A DNA stretch of 64,000 bases from NCBI GenBank assembly GCA_031310005.1, contig CM062383.1, positions 310,001 through 374,000 of the forward strand. Direction: 5' to 3'. Below the pieces are notes generated by a model that was not told where the DNA came from, ran no database searches, and saw only the letters and a list, made by a program, of their open reading frames with translations. The stretch comes from Dactylellina haptotyla. Its lineage: Eukaryota > Ascomycota > Orbiliomycetes > Orbiliales > Orbiliaceae. This document shows positions 43,493 to 55,565 of this stretch, one piece after another (within the stretch, counting starts at the first letter, position 1; every line of letters begins with the position of its first letter). Position numbers and translations under genes: made by a program.

Positions 43493-45670
43493 TCAATAGT
43501 AGCGTCTTGCTATTTCTGGTTGACCTGATGAATGAGAAGCATGAGAATATTCTGATTCCGATGGCTCATAACCGACGACATGTGCACCGATAGGATGTGC
43601 TAAATCCTCTGGAACAAAAACCGGCTGTTGCGGGCTTGACCTTTCGGGCACTTCTGTATCCACGACATATACTGGTGCAGATGGTGGCGGCGGTCGTCCC
43701 CCCTGCCAATGTGATGGGCCTATATTAGTAACACGAGGTCGTCGAAGATTAATCGCATCCCTATCTTCGTTTCTATCATGGAACGGTTCACCTGGCCTTC
43801 GTTTTTCTTCCCACAACCTCTTTGATATATCCTTTTCCAGTAAAAGTGACCAAGCACATTTAGCCAAGACGTTTGATAATTTTTTGTATTGCTCTAGTTT
43901 TGGGGGTTGATAGGAATCTAATGTGTCGCGGTTGATGACGAAATATTTCAGATCGGACGCACCACGATCGCGAGGGTTTTGCCCAGCTCCTACAACGATA
44001 ACCTCAAGCTTGGGACTTTGGTAATATCTAGACCAAGAATTGGCCCAAAGCTTTTTAATGTATTGAGTAAGGTCCTCTTTGAAGTTAAAGTTTTCACCAT
44101 ACGCCCTTTCAGCGAGCTGTTTTGGTACCAATCTCAATACTCTAAGATTGTGGACAAAGGGTATCTACATCGACGAGCAATGGCTATATATTAGTAGACC
44201 GATGCAGTTACAGATGGGTATACGACAACCTACCGTTTCTGCCTCGAAGTATGGGATGGCGAGTTCAACCAAAGCCGGCCAATCCTCTGAAGTAAAAGGG
44301 TATAGGCTGCTTCCTACATCCAAGAAAGTGGGTGCAAAGATACAACCATACTCCCCCTGTTTCACGCTCCGTCCGGTCATACGACCACCAGGGAAACAAG
44401 TGTACCCGCATTCTATCCAAAGTCTTTTTAAGGAGAATCGGTAGTCGAAGATCGGCTCTATATCAGAGATGAAAACAGGACCATGGGGTGAAATCTTCAA
44501 AGTTTCCAACGAGGAAAGCTTCGTGTGTAGTCGCCTTAGTCCTCCTGCTTCCCAGTAAGGGCTGATTAACTGTAAGGATTTGATAGCCGCGCCCTTATCT
44601 AGTAGCTCCAATAGGAAGTTGTGACCATATAAGCTTCGGTCCAATCTCACTATAGAAAGTCGGTTACAGTCTTCGACCAAATGGCCGAATAGATCGAGAA
44701 ATCCTGCGTAGCGCTCGTCGCCCGCGAAATGAATCCGCTCTAATTGTGGCAGACTGAATTTTTGATCATTTTGTTTCCTCTTTTCGATCTCACGGCTACC
44801 GGGCGAGAATCGTACGCCCCATTCTCCAAATCTATAAGAACCAAAATGCCAATTGGTTTGAATCCTGAGTTCCTGGAGCGATTGGGAGCAGCGTCGCAGG
44901 ATCTGGAGTACAGCCGGGACTAGATCTTCCCCGAACGTTCCAAATTGGAGTACCTCAAGGCCAATCGGGGTAGTCGTGTTTTGCAATGCTAAAATAGCGT
45001 CAAATTCTGTCTTGTTCATAAGCCCAAAATTCCCAATTCTCATAACTCGCAAACATGGGAGGGAGTTGAGAATAAGGGCTACCGTCTTTACTGATATGTC
45101 CTTAACGATACTAGGCACAGCATAATTACCAGTTAGTTGCAGCGCCAATAAAGGATTAAAAGATCGAAAAGATCGATAAAGTGCATGGTCTTAGTCTTAC
45201 CTGATGGTATCCAACTGCGGAGCCGCATCTGCGAGCTTTTGCAGGACAAGACGCAGCATAAAGTCATCTCGCTTGGATAAGCAATCAGTTCTCTCATTCT
45301 CAGCAACCACAACGCGGAATTCTTTCAAGTAAGCCAATCCGCGTGGGCTCGCGTTCAAAACAGCTTCTATGTCCTCGGAATCGAAGCATATTTCTTCAAT
45401 CAAGTCTCCACGAAATGGGTCAACGGCTGCCGCTTTTCTTCTTTCGAGAGAGAGCGTCAGCCGACGGAATAATATTGGAGAGAGGGCATCTAGAGCTTTC
45501 GAGCTGGTGAGCGCAACGTTTTTGAGATCGGTTTTCGGCACCTTGTCGGCAAAATATTCCCGTCAGCTGTCCCGTGACAAACGAAATGGATGTGGTGCAC
45601 GGACATATTTGAAGATAGACTCGAGTACTTCTCGTGGAATCGTGAGGAGGCTTGGACCGGCCGAACGCAT
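43493..45670 (-). CDS. F-box/LRR-like protein, tandem paralogue B
   Basis: Four exons: 45605-45670, 45201-45541, 44234-45110 and 43493-44164 (introns 63, 90 and 69 nt), 651 aa. The F-box reads 'LLTIPREVLESIFKY|VPKTDLKNVALTSSKAL'. The alignment demands an intron with donor GTCCGT, an unusual but legal GT start; its branch site 'gctgac' and 'acaag' end are normal. Exon 3 carries LRR-like text ('LPCLRVMRIGNFGLMNKTEF', 'LQELRIQTNWHF', 'DWPALVELAIPYFEAET'). Exon 4 opens 'IPFVHNLRVLRLV', matching paralogue A position for position. The C-terminus is Pro-rich, then Ser/His-rich. Role as for paralogue A; the partners are unknown. Confidence 0.78.
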
Positions 45671-46468
45671 TCTGGTAGATGTTTCAGTGAATGCTCTACT
45701 CTCTTCTAGTTAGTTTTAGCTATAGCAAGCTGTGAAGGTTGGAAGGAAGAATCCAGAAGCAAGAGGCCAGCATCCGCCATTAATTTTCATGCTGCGTCTT
45801 TGATACTGCAGGTTACACAGTAGTGAGGTTTCGGCCCCTGTCCCCACCCAACCCAACCAACGCAAAAGCTGGAGGCTGAACAAATGGAGATCCTGGGACC
45901 ATGTGAGGTCACATAACTCAGTTACATAAGGACTTAGGGCTCGGAAAAAAAACCTTAAGAGGACGCTCGGATCGAATCTCGATTTCAGGAGTCTGGCCTT
46001 CTACAAATCAAGCATCTCGATTTCGAATTCTAGCCCAACCCAAGATTGACAAAACCTTGTTTCTACCAGGATTCTATGAGCTAGAGCTTATCAAGGCACT
46101 AATACCAGAAAGCTAAATTAAAAAGCAATAGCTCAACGATTCGAGTTCGCGGCGCTTTGTAATACAGCAAGCTTTCTAAGCGGAGAGATTCGCATGCCGA
46201 AGATGCTATGATCTATCCAATTAGTCCATATTGCCAATCACAGCCAAGTCATTCTGATTCTTCCTCGCATGTGTGCAGAGATCCTTGGCATATTCTTAGT
46301 CAAGTGCCTGTGGCTAACAATATGCAACAGGCCAAGCATTGCTACATCATTTAATTGTCATTTATTATTTCTTTGTACTCAATGTTTGCTTCCGAAGTAG
46401 CTTCTCAAAAACGGGGGAGCAGAGGGATTAAGTTTAACATCGTTATCTTGGCGCCTGAGTCGATACCT
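45671..46468. other. intergenic
   Basis: About 800 bp upstream of paralogue B. Nothing recognised. Confidence 0.4.
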
Positions 46469-47115
46469 CTATCTAATTTCAACCAATCGCGAACGTCTCG
46501 AATGGAATATAGAAGTATTTAAATATTTACAACGAGTTTTGGATTCGGTATAACGATGATATAATCTTTCAGGGTCAAAAAAATCCGTTTGAACAGTGAA
46601 GATAGATGCTCCGCCAAAGCAGTTAATTGCTATGGAAAATTGAGACTTTAGAGTCAAAGATCGATAAACCGATAATGCCATTATCGCATGGCCATCTGTC
46701 TTCGAAAAGGTTTCTCAGTCGGTTACATATCTGTGCGACTCTAGTATTCCACCAAATAAATTTCTCTAGAGAGAAATGACTATATCCTAATATAGCGTTT
46801 TCGCTGCACAACACTATGATATAGTTGTAGTCTTCCGGAATATCATAAAAACGTTCCGTTATAGATAATAGAAGCCACTCTCTCGGCACGTGAGATATTC
46901 TAGTTAATAGAACTAGAATTTTGCCGGCTAAAATTTTCTTTTGGACTGATTAACATCAATCGTTATCGACAACTGTGCTCCCTCATTGACCACAAAGAAT
47001 ATTTCAGCTTCTTCCTTAGATATTTCGTTTCGCATTACTTCAACCCTCAAATCAGCCAGTATTCGATTGTCCGGATTGCTTGTATCCGAAGTGTTGGCGA
47101 GAATGGCAGCTCACC
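46469..47115 (-). other. possible small orphan gene or gene relic
   Basis: Three short minus-strand stretches have protein-like composition although none is long. About 46935-47115 reads 'RILADLRVEVMRNEISKEEA' and 'IFFVVNEGAQLSITIDVN'. About 46620-46920 reads 'VPREWLLLSITERFYDIPED' and 'LCSENAILGYSHFSLEKFIW'. 46469 to about 46630 reads 'INCFGGASIFTVQTDFFDPE'. The last two could be joined by a 40-nt intron (gtttat...ccatag, branch 'tttgact'), in phase. The first overlaps, on the opposite strand, the start of the BTB gene. No family recognised. It may be a real fast-evolving gene, a relic, or chance open frame in AT-rich DNA; the exon model is not settled. Confidence 0.3.
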
Positions 47116-48381
47116 AAGATTTGGAACTAGTAAGACCGAATCTATAAAGCCTTTTGTATTGAAACCGAGTAAATACTAACATGCAACGGAGCCAGAAACT
47201 GATATTTCCTCGCGACAAGGCTCCGCCAATCGAGGCAAAGTAAGTTAGCATTAATTTTTTTTGCCTTAGACCAAAGCTCTGATATTCAATGGATTCAGTT
47301 ACGAACCATGGGAGTTCTTCAAAAACCGCGAGGATTCGGATATCACAATCCAGATCTACGAGTCAGAATATGACGCCCTCGAAAATGAGGCATCTACCAC
47401 CTACGAGGTCCACAAGCGAATCATCCGCCAAGCACCAGAGATCTTCCGAATCCTAGAAGAATTTCCTACTAGCCCAACGTTGCAATTTCATGGCGAGGCC
47501 CCACATATCTTCGGACCCATACTCGCTTACATGTACCTCCACGATTTTCTTTACCTGTGCCACAACTACGCCAACTTCGACTGCATCAAGAAGATTGAAG
47601 ACCAGGTTGACAATACGAAGATCACCATTCATGATAGTGCTTATCGTTACCGCATGCTTTACTACACCGATTTGTACCATCTCGCAAATCGACTCGGCCT
47701 TGAATCGCTTTGCAACCTCTTAGTGGAGCGTTATATCGCGGTCTATGACGTGCCTTCTCCAAGGCTATCCGTAAAATACAGTAGCCAAGACCCAGATTAC
47801 AAATATTCCCCATTTACGCTCTACAATATGTCAGATCTAGTCAAGAACTGGTATATTGACCGTATTTACAATAAGGCCGTTTCGCCGATGATTCCAGGAG
47901 AGAAAGGAAATCTTAGATGGAGAGTCATAGAGGGTATCATCGCGAAGTCAGAGATTTTAGAAACTTTCGAGTTTCAGCTAGAAGACTTCCAAGGATTTTT
48001 TAAAGATATTGTTAAAGGGTTGGAGTATGCATGCGCGGCAGTTGATCCAATGTAAGTGAAGTTGCATAAATGATGGCGGTGCTGTGCAGCTGTGCACTGT
48101 GTGTTGATTGTTGTACTTTTACTAGGGAACTGCGGGACAGCTCTTTACACACGCAGTATCTTGAATTAATGGAGTGGAAGAGACGAACAGAGGGCAGGAG
48201 AGAACAAGTCCTCAAATCATTCCAAGCTGAATTGAAGACCAGGAATTTGAGTGACTCGATCGGCAAATTGTCCTTTCATGCAGAAGATAAGGAAAACAAG
48301 CGCGATGGCTATCTAGACTATCATGGAGGGGCTTACGACGAAGACGACGAGGAGGAAGATTATTATGACAAAGAGTTATAG
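47103..48381 (+). CDS. BTB/POZ domain protein
   Basis: Four exons: 47103-47129, 47196-47239, 47299-48051 and 48126-48381 (introns 66, 59 and 74 nt; phases 0, 2, 2), 359 aa. After a short polar leader, exon 3 starts a BTB fold: 'DSDITIQIYESEYDALENE', 'YEVHKRIIRQAPEIFRIL' (the V-H-K-x-x-L helix), 'FGPILAYMYLHDFLYL' and 'LYHLANRLGLESLCNLLVE', the usual end of a BTB. Such proteins dimerise and can recruit targets to Cullin-3 ligases. The last exon is charged and ends in a Glu/Asp/Tyr-rich tail. The frame also stops at 48055 if intron 3 is retained, giving a 275-aa form. Next to the F-box pair, this adds another ubiquitin-adaptor type gene. The tiny first exon is the least certain part. Confidence 0.75.
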
Positions 48382-48847
48382 ATGACTTCTCTGATCTCAG
48401 GATCTTTCCAGGGTTGCCACAGGGAATTTTAGGGCGAATGAATTCCCGGTTAATATTAAAATTGGCTTTCCGGAGGCATCTCCGGAAGTATCGAATATAA
48501 TTCTATTATTTTTACCTCAGCCTAAATTATGCGAGTAGTCTATAATGCTAATCGGTGACGTTCAATGAAATACAGGAATATTGAACTAGGAAATAACGAA
48601 ACTAGCACAGAGGCTAGGAACACCATAAAAAGGAAAATGCGAACACACATCAAACTCCAAACCCGGATGAGAGCCTCCAGCCCGTCGATAAATTATTTAT
48701 AACAACCGAATCATAAGTAGAACATATGGGAGGCTATCCGTAGTCCTATCAATGAGACTTTTTCAACACTAGATTCAAAAACATCGTTTCCATGTACCAG
48801 ATCCGTTTTCATCCTTGAGTAGAGATAGGCACTGCTACTAAGTCGAT
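48382..48847. other. convergent intergenic
   Basis: About 465 bp between two converging genes; AT-rich, nothing recognised. Confidence 0.4.
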
Positions 48848-50259
48848 TTATCTTGCAAAAGGATCCTTACTACCAAAAGGATCTTCCTCTTCTTGTTCCA
48901 TCGTATATTGCTGGAGATGTTGCTGCATTCCAAGACCTAAGAACCGGCTCAGGCTTCCTTTCCCCTTTCCACCTAGCAAGCTCATCCGCTCATCTGGGGC
49001 GATCATGCTGTCGTCGTCAGCAGCGTAAGTTCCCTCATCTGAGGATATGCTATAGCTATCCAACCATGCATTTCCTTGGATTCCAGTCTCGACGGTATTC
49101 TTTCCAGGTTCGCCGTGCTGGAAATCGCGGATAGCAAAGAGGATGGCAGTCGCGATAAGGATGAGCTGCATGCTGCCGACGAGAACGTAGACAATCCAAG
49201 CGGACCAGCCCTCAAAACCGACCCGGATAATCATGGAAAAAGCAAAGATCCAAGTAGACTATTTATTAAACCCATATTAGTTCTACCGCCAATACATCGT
49301 GAAAAGGTAATAGGATGGAATCTGGACATACCGGTGTTGACAGCGCCAACATGGCAACACTCAAGCTTCCCAAGTGTCCCAGGTGCCAAGTTGTAAATAT
49401 TTGCGGCAGCCATTGCGTACACGCTAATCCAGCAACGAGAACTCCGAGGAAATCGGCCCAGTTTTGGGCGTACCACGGGAAACGATGCAGGATGACAGCG
49501 GAGACGAGCATGATAAGGAGTGACCAGGCGAAGACGAACAGAAGGACAAACCACGCTTTGTTGGCACGACGGTATGTACGCATTTGGCTCGACATGGAAG
49601 GGCGGCGGCCGGTTCTTTCGGCCTCAGCCTCTTCGCGAGCGTAGTAGACATACAAAAACATCCTAAATCAAACCACAGCAAACTATTAGTTTCTAGTGAA
49701 GATTTCGTAGTGGGTTCCCGCCAACTGGGGCACCGCAACCTCGAGCAGCCAAGGGCATACTTACACTCCCCAAAACAGTGCAACTCCGTTGATGACTTGG
49801 ACCATTCCCAGTAATCCAGCAATACACGGGTATGTGTTATTTGTTCGGCAACATCCCATATCGACCTGACTACTCGGTAATACAAGGATATTGGCGACTG
49901 CACAAACTCCTGAGGATGCTCCCAAGAGAATGTACAGCGTCGAAAGACCTTCTGCGGACTGTCGTCGAATGATACGGGCATATTGCGGGATGTACGAGGC
50001 GATTGTCCAAAGGATTAGAGAACTACCAAGTTAAGGCGTATTAGAGAATCGGTACAGAATATTTCGTTTAGCACAGAATAAGTGTGGATTTCACTCACCA
50101 TGAAATAATGAAAGTAGTTGTAGATGGACGACTTAATTCGTCACATCTTGCGGCTGTACTCGAAGCATCGAATACGGCAGAAGCGGGATTCTTGCTAGTG
50201 GTTCCGCCTAAAGAATCCGAGAAGAAGGGATTTGGAAAGGAAGGCGGTAGGAACATCAT
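48848..50259 (-). CDS. PQ-loop repeat membrane protein
   Basis: Four exons: 50099-50259, 49765-50022, 49332-49662 and 48848-49258 (introns 76, 102 and 73 nt; phases 2, 2, 0), 386 aa. It has two PQ-loop motifs, 'ASYIPQYARIIRRQSAEGLS' (P66-Q67) and 'TQWLPQIFTTWHLGHLGSLS' (P226-Q227). Seven or so hydrophobic helices include 'AWFVLLFVFAWSLLIMLVSAV', 'FLGVLVAGLAC' and 'IVYVLVGSMQLILIATAILF'. A polar tail carries acidic and Gln runs. PQ-loop proteins are seven-helix transporters of the vacuole/lysosome or other endomembranes (cystinosin, Ypq amino-acid exporters, SWEETs). The substrate cannot be told here. Exon 2 contains Cys pairs in a lumenal loop ('DMGCCRTNNTYPC'). Confidence 0.82.
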
Positions 50260-52186
50260 CTTGGACGTTGTTTAATTTGAAAGGTATTAGAAAACGAGGT
50301 TCAGAGAAGCCCAAAATGTAAGATACTGGCTTCGTGGAATGGGAGGAAATGTGATGTGTTGTGGGTGGGTGGCGACTTTTCGATGAGGTCACTGATGTCA
50401 ACTACGCCAGCAGGCGAGTGAAAGAGAAGACGGGAGGACCAATAACCCCTAAAAAAAATGTTGCAAGGGGCCTCCAATCCTGTAAAGAGGATATCCAGCC
50501 AGTTAAATAATATTCTTCTCAGAACCCCGAGCTTATACTGCAGGCGAAGGAGAGAAGAAAATTTTAATTCCAAAAGTGTAGCGTACGTAGCGAGAAGCCG
50601 ATAAGGCCCTGAGCTCAGTGAAATCTGCAGTTGGAGGGTGGGAAGTATTCGAAAGGCAAAGCAGGAAAAACGAGGAGGGTCGAAAAGGGTCCCTATAAAA
50701 AAAAATCTTTATAGCTTCAATGCTGCAACCGCTGATCCAGTCAGTAAAGCAATGCCGGTTTGTAATGCGAAATGCAGGTATCAACCTGTGCAGCGTCTAT
50801 CCAGATCCTCCCTTCTACCACCCTTGGGGCTGCCTTTTATAAAACCTCGAAAGGAAAGTACAAACTAACTGTTAGGTATCAATGAATACCCCGATCGCAA
50901 GTATCAAGGCATTTTGGTCATATTGCGCTAGCCCATTAGTCTGTTATATCGCTGTTATTATCGGAGCGATAGCCATCCCGCGCTGATAAGTGCCACCCCA
51001 ATTCAGAGATATTACGAACCATTTGCCCTACAAAATCCTGATATCTGCGATCGAACTTCAGTTTTTGACTCGTTTGCTAGGGTAAGCTAGCGAGCGAGGC
51101 GATTGCCTCAATTTGGCCCCGAACTAAGGCATCTCATCACAGAATCCCTGTAGCACATCGTACCAAGTGTTCAAAACTGAGAAGTATCTGAATGCGAAAA
51201 TTCTTGGAGGTACACATTTCAATAGCATATGACGACAATAATAGGCAATATTTAGTCTGATATTGTAGCCACCAGCCCACCATGGATGTGCCGATGGGCG
51301 AGCGACGTGCATCGACTAGGCTGTATGCGGGTGCATGCACGGTTTGCTCCACCAAGCGATTGGGTAGGTCTTTTCGAAAAACTTTCATGGGCGTCTGCAA
51401 GAGATAGCATTTGAGGATGGGTGGCACCGAAAACTTCCGTCAAAAGAATTTCTTCACGGCTTCGTGAGCCATCTGAGACAAGTTCTACGGAATGATTTTT
51501 AATTTAGGCATTCGCAACTTATAGTATGTTATATGCTCTCCGAGCTCTGTCAGTGTTGTCCACTCCCACGCGGGTAACAAAGATGCTGGTAAATGCGGCT
51601 GCCGATTCTTCGACGATAAATCCCCAGCCTGGATATTTGGAAATTGCTGGTGGTGTAATACATTAATACATCAAATCTGAAAATTTTGAAAAACGGTATC
51701 TTGACCCGCTACCCGTATTCTGGGCCGGCACAAAAAAGAAACATCTCCCATGTAAGCTCCAATCTCAGAATTGATCGTCCATGCGAATGGCCATCCTGTC
51801 ACAGTAGTCCAAAGCCAGAAATGCATGCCAAAAAACAAAGCTTTGACCGTTTTGATATGCAAAAGCCTGCATGTTAGGTATGGGTCGTCGACAGAGGTGG
51901 TGTCGACGACTTCAAATACAACCAGTAAGATAAGAGCATGCACCATCGTGCATGGGTATCAAGCCACCTTGAAAAAAGTTGGAACCTCAAACCCAACTCC
52001 TATAAAGAATCGATCGCGTTTTTGAAGGATTGGAAATTCAAACCCAACTAAATGTCTATCGAGTGCGAATGTTTTGATATTCCCGCAATGACCATATTTA
52101 GGTGTATCGTCTGACTCCAGCTGAACCCAAAATTCGGATGAAACAAGAGTTCCGCCCAACAGGTTGTTCTCTTATCGGCGGGGTCC

Positions 52187-52256
52187 TGGTGGTGTGGCGG
52201 AGCGGCCGTTCGCTAAATCCACAGCTGCACAGCAGCCGTCAATCGCTCGAATCCGG
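52187..52256 (+). other. degenerate tRNA-like element (Ser/Leu type A and B boxes)
   Basis: 'TGGCGGAGCGG' near 52194 resembles the pol III A box and 'GCTCGAATCC' near 52246 the B box, at a spacing suited to a tRNA with a long variable arm. A 3-bp D stem (GCG/CGC) can form, but the T stem pairs poorly and no acceptor stem closes, so it is not an intact tRNA. It could be a tRNA pseudogene or part of a tRNA-derived SINE. Confidence 0.25.
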
Positions 52257-54388
52257 CAACTTAGTTCGAGTCACAACCTCAGAATTCATTCAAAATCAGG
52301 TTAAATATGAACTTTGCGAATATAAATTCCCTCGCGTTAACTTAATTTGATGTAACTCATCAATAGGAATTCCGCCAGAATTCTAGAAACGGTATCACCG
52401 ATTTTCCTTGACGACTTCAGCTGGACTGCGCCGCTGCGTTAGACTTGACTCCAATTGCAAAAGTGGTTCAAAGCTATCAAGTGGATGGAAGATTTCTCGG
52501 CAATCAATACTAATTTGCAGTGATACGGCATACAGAAAATTCCTTGGAAAACAGCGTGGGGTCATTAGTACCGATTACGTTATCCTTGTTATTCTGCGAC
52601 TGAAACTGAGCACTCGATCGCGCTTACAACAACCATTTTGTTTTCGAGCTTGTTCAAACCCAACAACACAACAGTTTCGTATAGACGTACACAGACTTCA
52701 TCAACGATTGGGCCGACGAGCTGACTGGCCCCGACTGAATAGGCAAACAAAACTTAATTTCGAAGAACACTGGCCAATTATTAAGCCGAGCTCGACCGTT
52801 GATGTAGTTCTGTTGAAGTAATTGCAGGTATTGCTGACTCAATCGTCTCGCGAATTCGAAGGTTTCTAGTTTTCAACTAGCGCAGGCTCTACGAGAAATA
52901 TTGTCTGAGGCCGAACAAGCAAACCTTATCCTTTAGATCGCTATAGACAAGCCGATTGGTTTATAAAAATTATCTTCCTTTTTCGAGAGAAAGACGCCGT
53001 CTCTTTGATCCAGGCCTTATTGGCAGTCTATTCAATATATCCCAATTTAGATCCTGGTAAATTTGCGATTTTTAACAAACAAACAAACAAGTCGGAGAAT
53101 TACCAGACTCACAACCGAGAAAGTGAAAGGGAGAGAACTATAATGATATTTGAGAATTCTACAAATAACAACCTTGAGCTCGAGGTGCGATATTTAGTCT
53201 TGCATGATTCTTAATACTGCCTGATATGGCAATTGCCGTCGATATATATAATTACCACTTTTGAAACCATTCATGTTTCTCACGTGCCCGCTCTAACTTA
53301 CAATCGTTAGCACCTGCATCGAGCAAACCTAGCACCCTTTTCGTCCTGCATTTTGTTGACAGGTCTCCACCTCCTCGCTTCTTGTTCGCAAACCAAAACT
53401 AGCTCCCGATCATGGCGCTGCCGTTGGGTTTGGCTTCCTATATACCCGTCTGATATTTAACCGCTGTATTTTGAGAACTAAATTTGTATGAGGCGTTCTT
53501 CACTCGCTTCAGTTTATGCAGGATTCCAATACGGGCAGGCAGCAAGAGACTTCGAGAACGAGGGTTGCAACGGCTCGGACTGGTAATTATACGATCTCGC
53601 GAGCAGCTGATGCACCATGAACCCTGAGCCATGGCGCGCGAAATAGCGGAGCGTTCATCACAGTCCAAATTGAACATCCCAACTTCCCAACCAGTATGGT
53701 ATTCGGCGATCGTATTCCCAGCTACCTGGATATATATAGATCGTACATGGGATCTGAGGGCGAAATCACGGTATCGATTGACAGCTTTCGAGATCGATAT
53801 TTACTTTGGTGAAACCGTCGAATCTTTCAATCGATTGGACTAGCCAAGGTTGGGAATAGAGGCGATCCGAAATCGCAGGATCTTCGATTCTCAAGGACGC
53901 CTAGCTGGGGCTCCTCTTCAAATTGGCGTCCCGTTGTGTCTTGCATCTCTTACACGCTATATATTATCGCCTGCACTATCGAATAAGGAACCGTGCCTCT
54001 ATAACGCGTTCCTAGACAATAATCAGGAGCAAGTTATCGCCTTGAAATACCGATTGTGGAAATCGTATCTCATCTGTATCCCAGCGCCCAAATATTGTCG
54101 CCGAAACATATCATTAGCTGTTAGGCTATAGTGGTGGTGTCGCAGGTTTCGTACTGGTGGAGCCCAGATGGCCGTGCCTTATGTGAACCCTCCGCGAAGT
54201 TTCGGGCATACCAGCCATCCAGACAGCCCGTTCGGGATACCACAGCCGGAGTCACAACGCCTCAACACGAACATTTTGATCCACTCAATTCGGGTGGGCC
54301 CTCCAATGGCGATTGTTCTGATCACAATATCCGGACGGTATCATAATTATAGAAAAGACTGCAAATCGTAGAAGAAAAGAGAAAGGGG

Positions 54389-54396
54389 TATATATA
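54389..54396 (+). promoter_or_regulatory. TATA box of the KRQ-processed secreted protein gene
   Basis: 'TATATATA' about 145 bp upstream of the ATG at 54539; a normal distance for a fungal core promoter. Confidence 0.4.
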
Positions 54397-54538
54397 GAGC
54401 CCTGGACGGTCAGATCATAGGCCGTTTGCTTGCTATTCTGTGTTCTCAGATGCCCAACTATCCGTATATTCGTCAATAAGTTATTAGCACTTCTCGACGC
54501 CGTAAGATCAGTTTTCCGAGTAAATCTGTAAACTCAGT

Positions 54539-55565
54539 ATGCTTTTCACAACAGTTGCAGCACTGGCCTTCTTAACTGGAAAGGCTGCCGCACAATGCAC
54601 GTGTACGGATCTTTGTGTTCCAAACGCCTGTCTCTCTGGTATGTGTTCAGAGCAATACACCGAAGTGCACTCTCGGAAAGCCGTATACTATACCCGAACA
54701 TCAACCGACTAATGTCTCCGGTACAATATAGCCGTGGCGGGAACTTCGCCTTTCCCTTCTCAAGCGACAGTTAACGATTGTAGGGCATTTGTGTGGACTG
54801 TTTCCACTGTCCCCCTAGAGTATGTCATCTATGTTAATGGTTTTATTTTCTTAACTTCGATAGCTAATTGCCATCCTTAGCGTGGTCACCGTAACCGAAA
54901 CAGCGACTATCGCTACAGTCACGAACTCCATGAGACTCGTTAAACGCCAGAAAGAGTTCGTTAAGCGTCAACAAAAGATCATCCCAGCATACGCCGCGGC
55001 CTGCGCTCAGACTGCTGACTTCTCCTCAGCATGTGAATGTATCGGTGTAACAGCTGGGGGCACAAGCTACACACATGTCGGGGGCGTTTCGACAACCACG
55101 GTTACAGTTAGTGCAACAGCGACTGCAACAAACACATTCTTTCGCATCCGCGCGGCAAATATCGCTAGCAACGGAGTATTCGCGGGAATGTATTGGGACA
55201 CCGTTTTAGAGTCCGATCAGAACACATTCCAGCGGGTACACTTTACCACCGGTACTGGCTCGGCTCTCGTATTCCGAGCGAGTTCAACCGATAATAACGT
55301 CTTGGGTGAAAATGGTACCCCTTTTGCCGCGGACGACCTACAGCAAGGTGAACAAGTCTACCTACAACAACCTGTCAACGCCGAAAATATTTTCCCGTGT
55401 ACGCTGAACCCGACATCTAAGGCTATAACATGTGGGAACACGGCTACAAATCAGATTTATCTCATGGGGAACACAGCAAATCAACGAGTGACAGTTCTCA
55501 ACGACATATCGACAATCCCACAGCCATTATTTGGGCCTTTAACTTTAGAAGCGGTGGCAATATAA
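54539..55565 (+). CDS. secreted protein with two KRQ processing sites
   Basis: Three exons, 54539-54638, 54732-54819 and 54881-55565 (introns 93 and 61 nt; phases 1, 2), 290 aa. Signal peptide 'MLFTTVAALAFLTGKAAA', then a Cys-rich pro-like segment ('QCTCTDLCVPNACLS'). 'RLVKRQKEFVKRQQK' (KR at 84-85 and 91-92) offers two successive kexin sites. The mature part starts at about residue 93 with 'YAAACAQTADFSSACECIG', the Y-x-x-A-C-x-x-x-x-x-[YF]-S-S-A-C-x-C motif seen in many secreted ascomycete proteins. A Thr-rich linker ('STTTVTVSATATATNTFFRI') leads to a beta-rich C-terminal domain of about 140 residues ('GVFAGMYWDTVLESDQ'). No catalytic motif recognised. Likely an extracellular or cell-surface protein. 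Confidence 0.75.

Larger units (their letters stand above)
50260..54538. other. 4.3 kb AT-rich gene-poor interval
   Basis: No supported gene. Minus-strand frames around 51120-51950 have some protein-like runs (for example 'LLHIKTVKALFFGMHFWLWT', hydrophobic) and may be remains of a membrane-protein gene; I could not build exons. Two imperfect 20-bp direct repeats ('gttggaacctcaaacccaac' and 'attggaaattcaaacccaac') lie about 50 bp apart near 51979-52050. A tRNA-like relic lies near 52190. Several 'aaacaaac' microsatellite bases occur at about 53078-53090. Confidence 0.5.

Noticed and set aside
49424-49981. 185-codon minus-strand frame in the PQ-loop gene
   Set aside because: It runs through two introns in the wrong frame; the PQ motifs and helices lie in the spliced frame.
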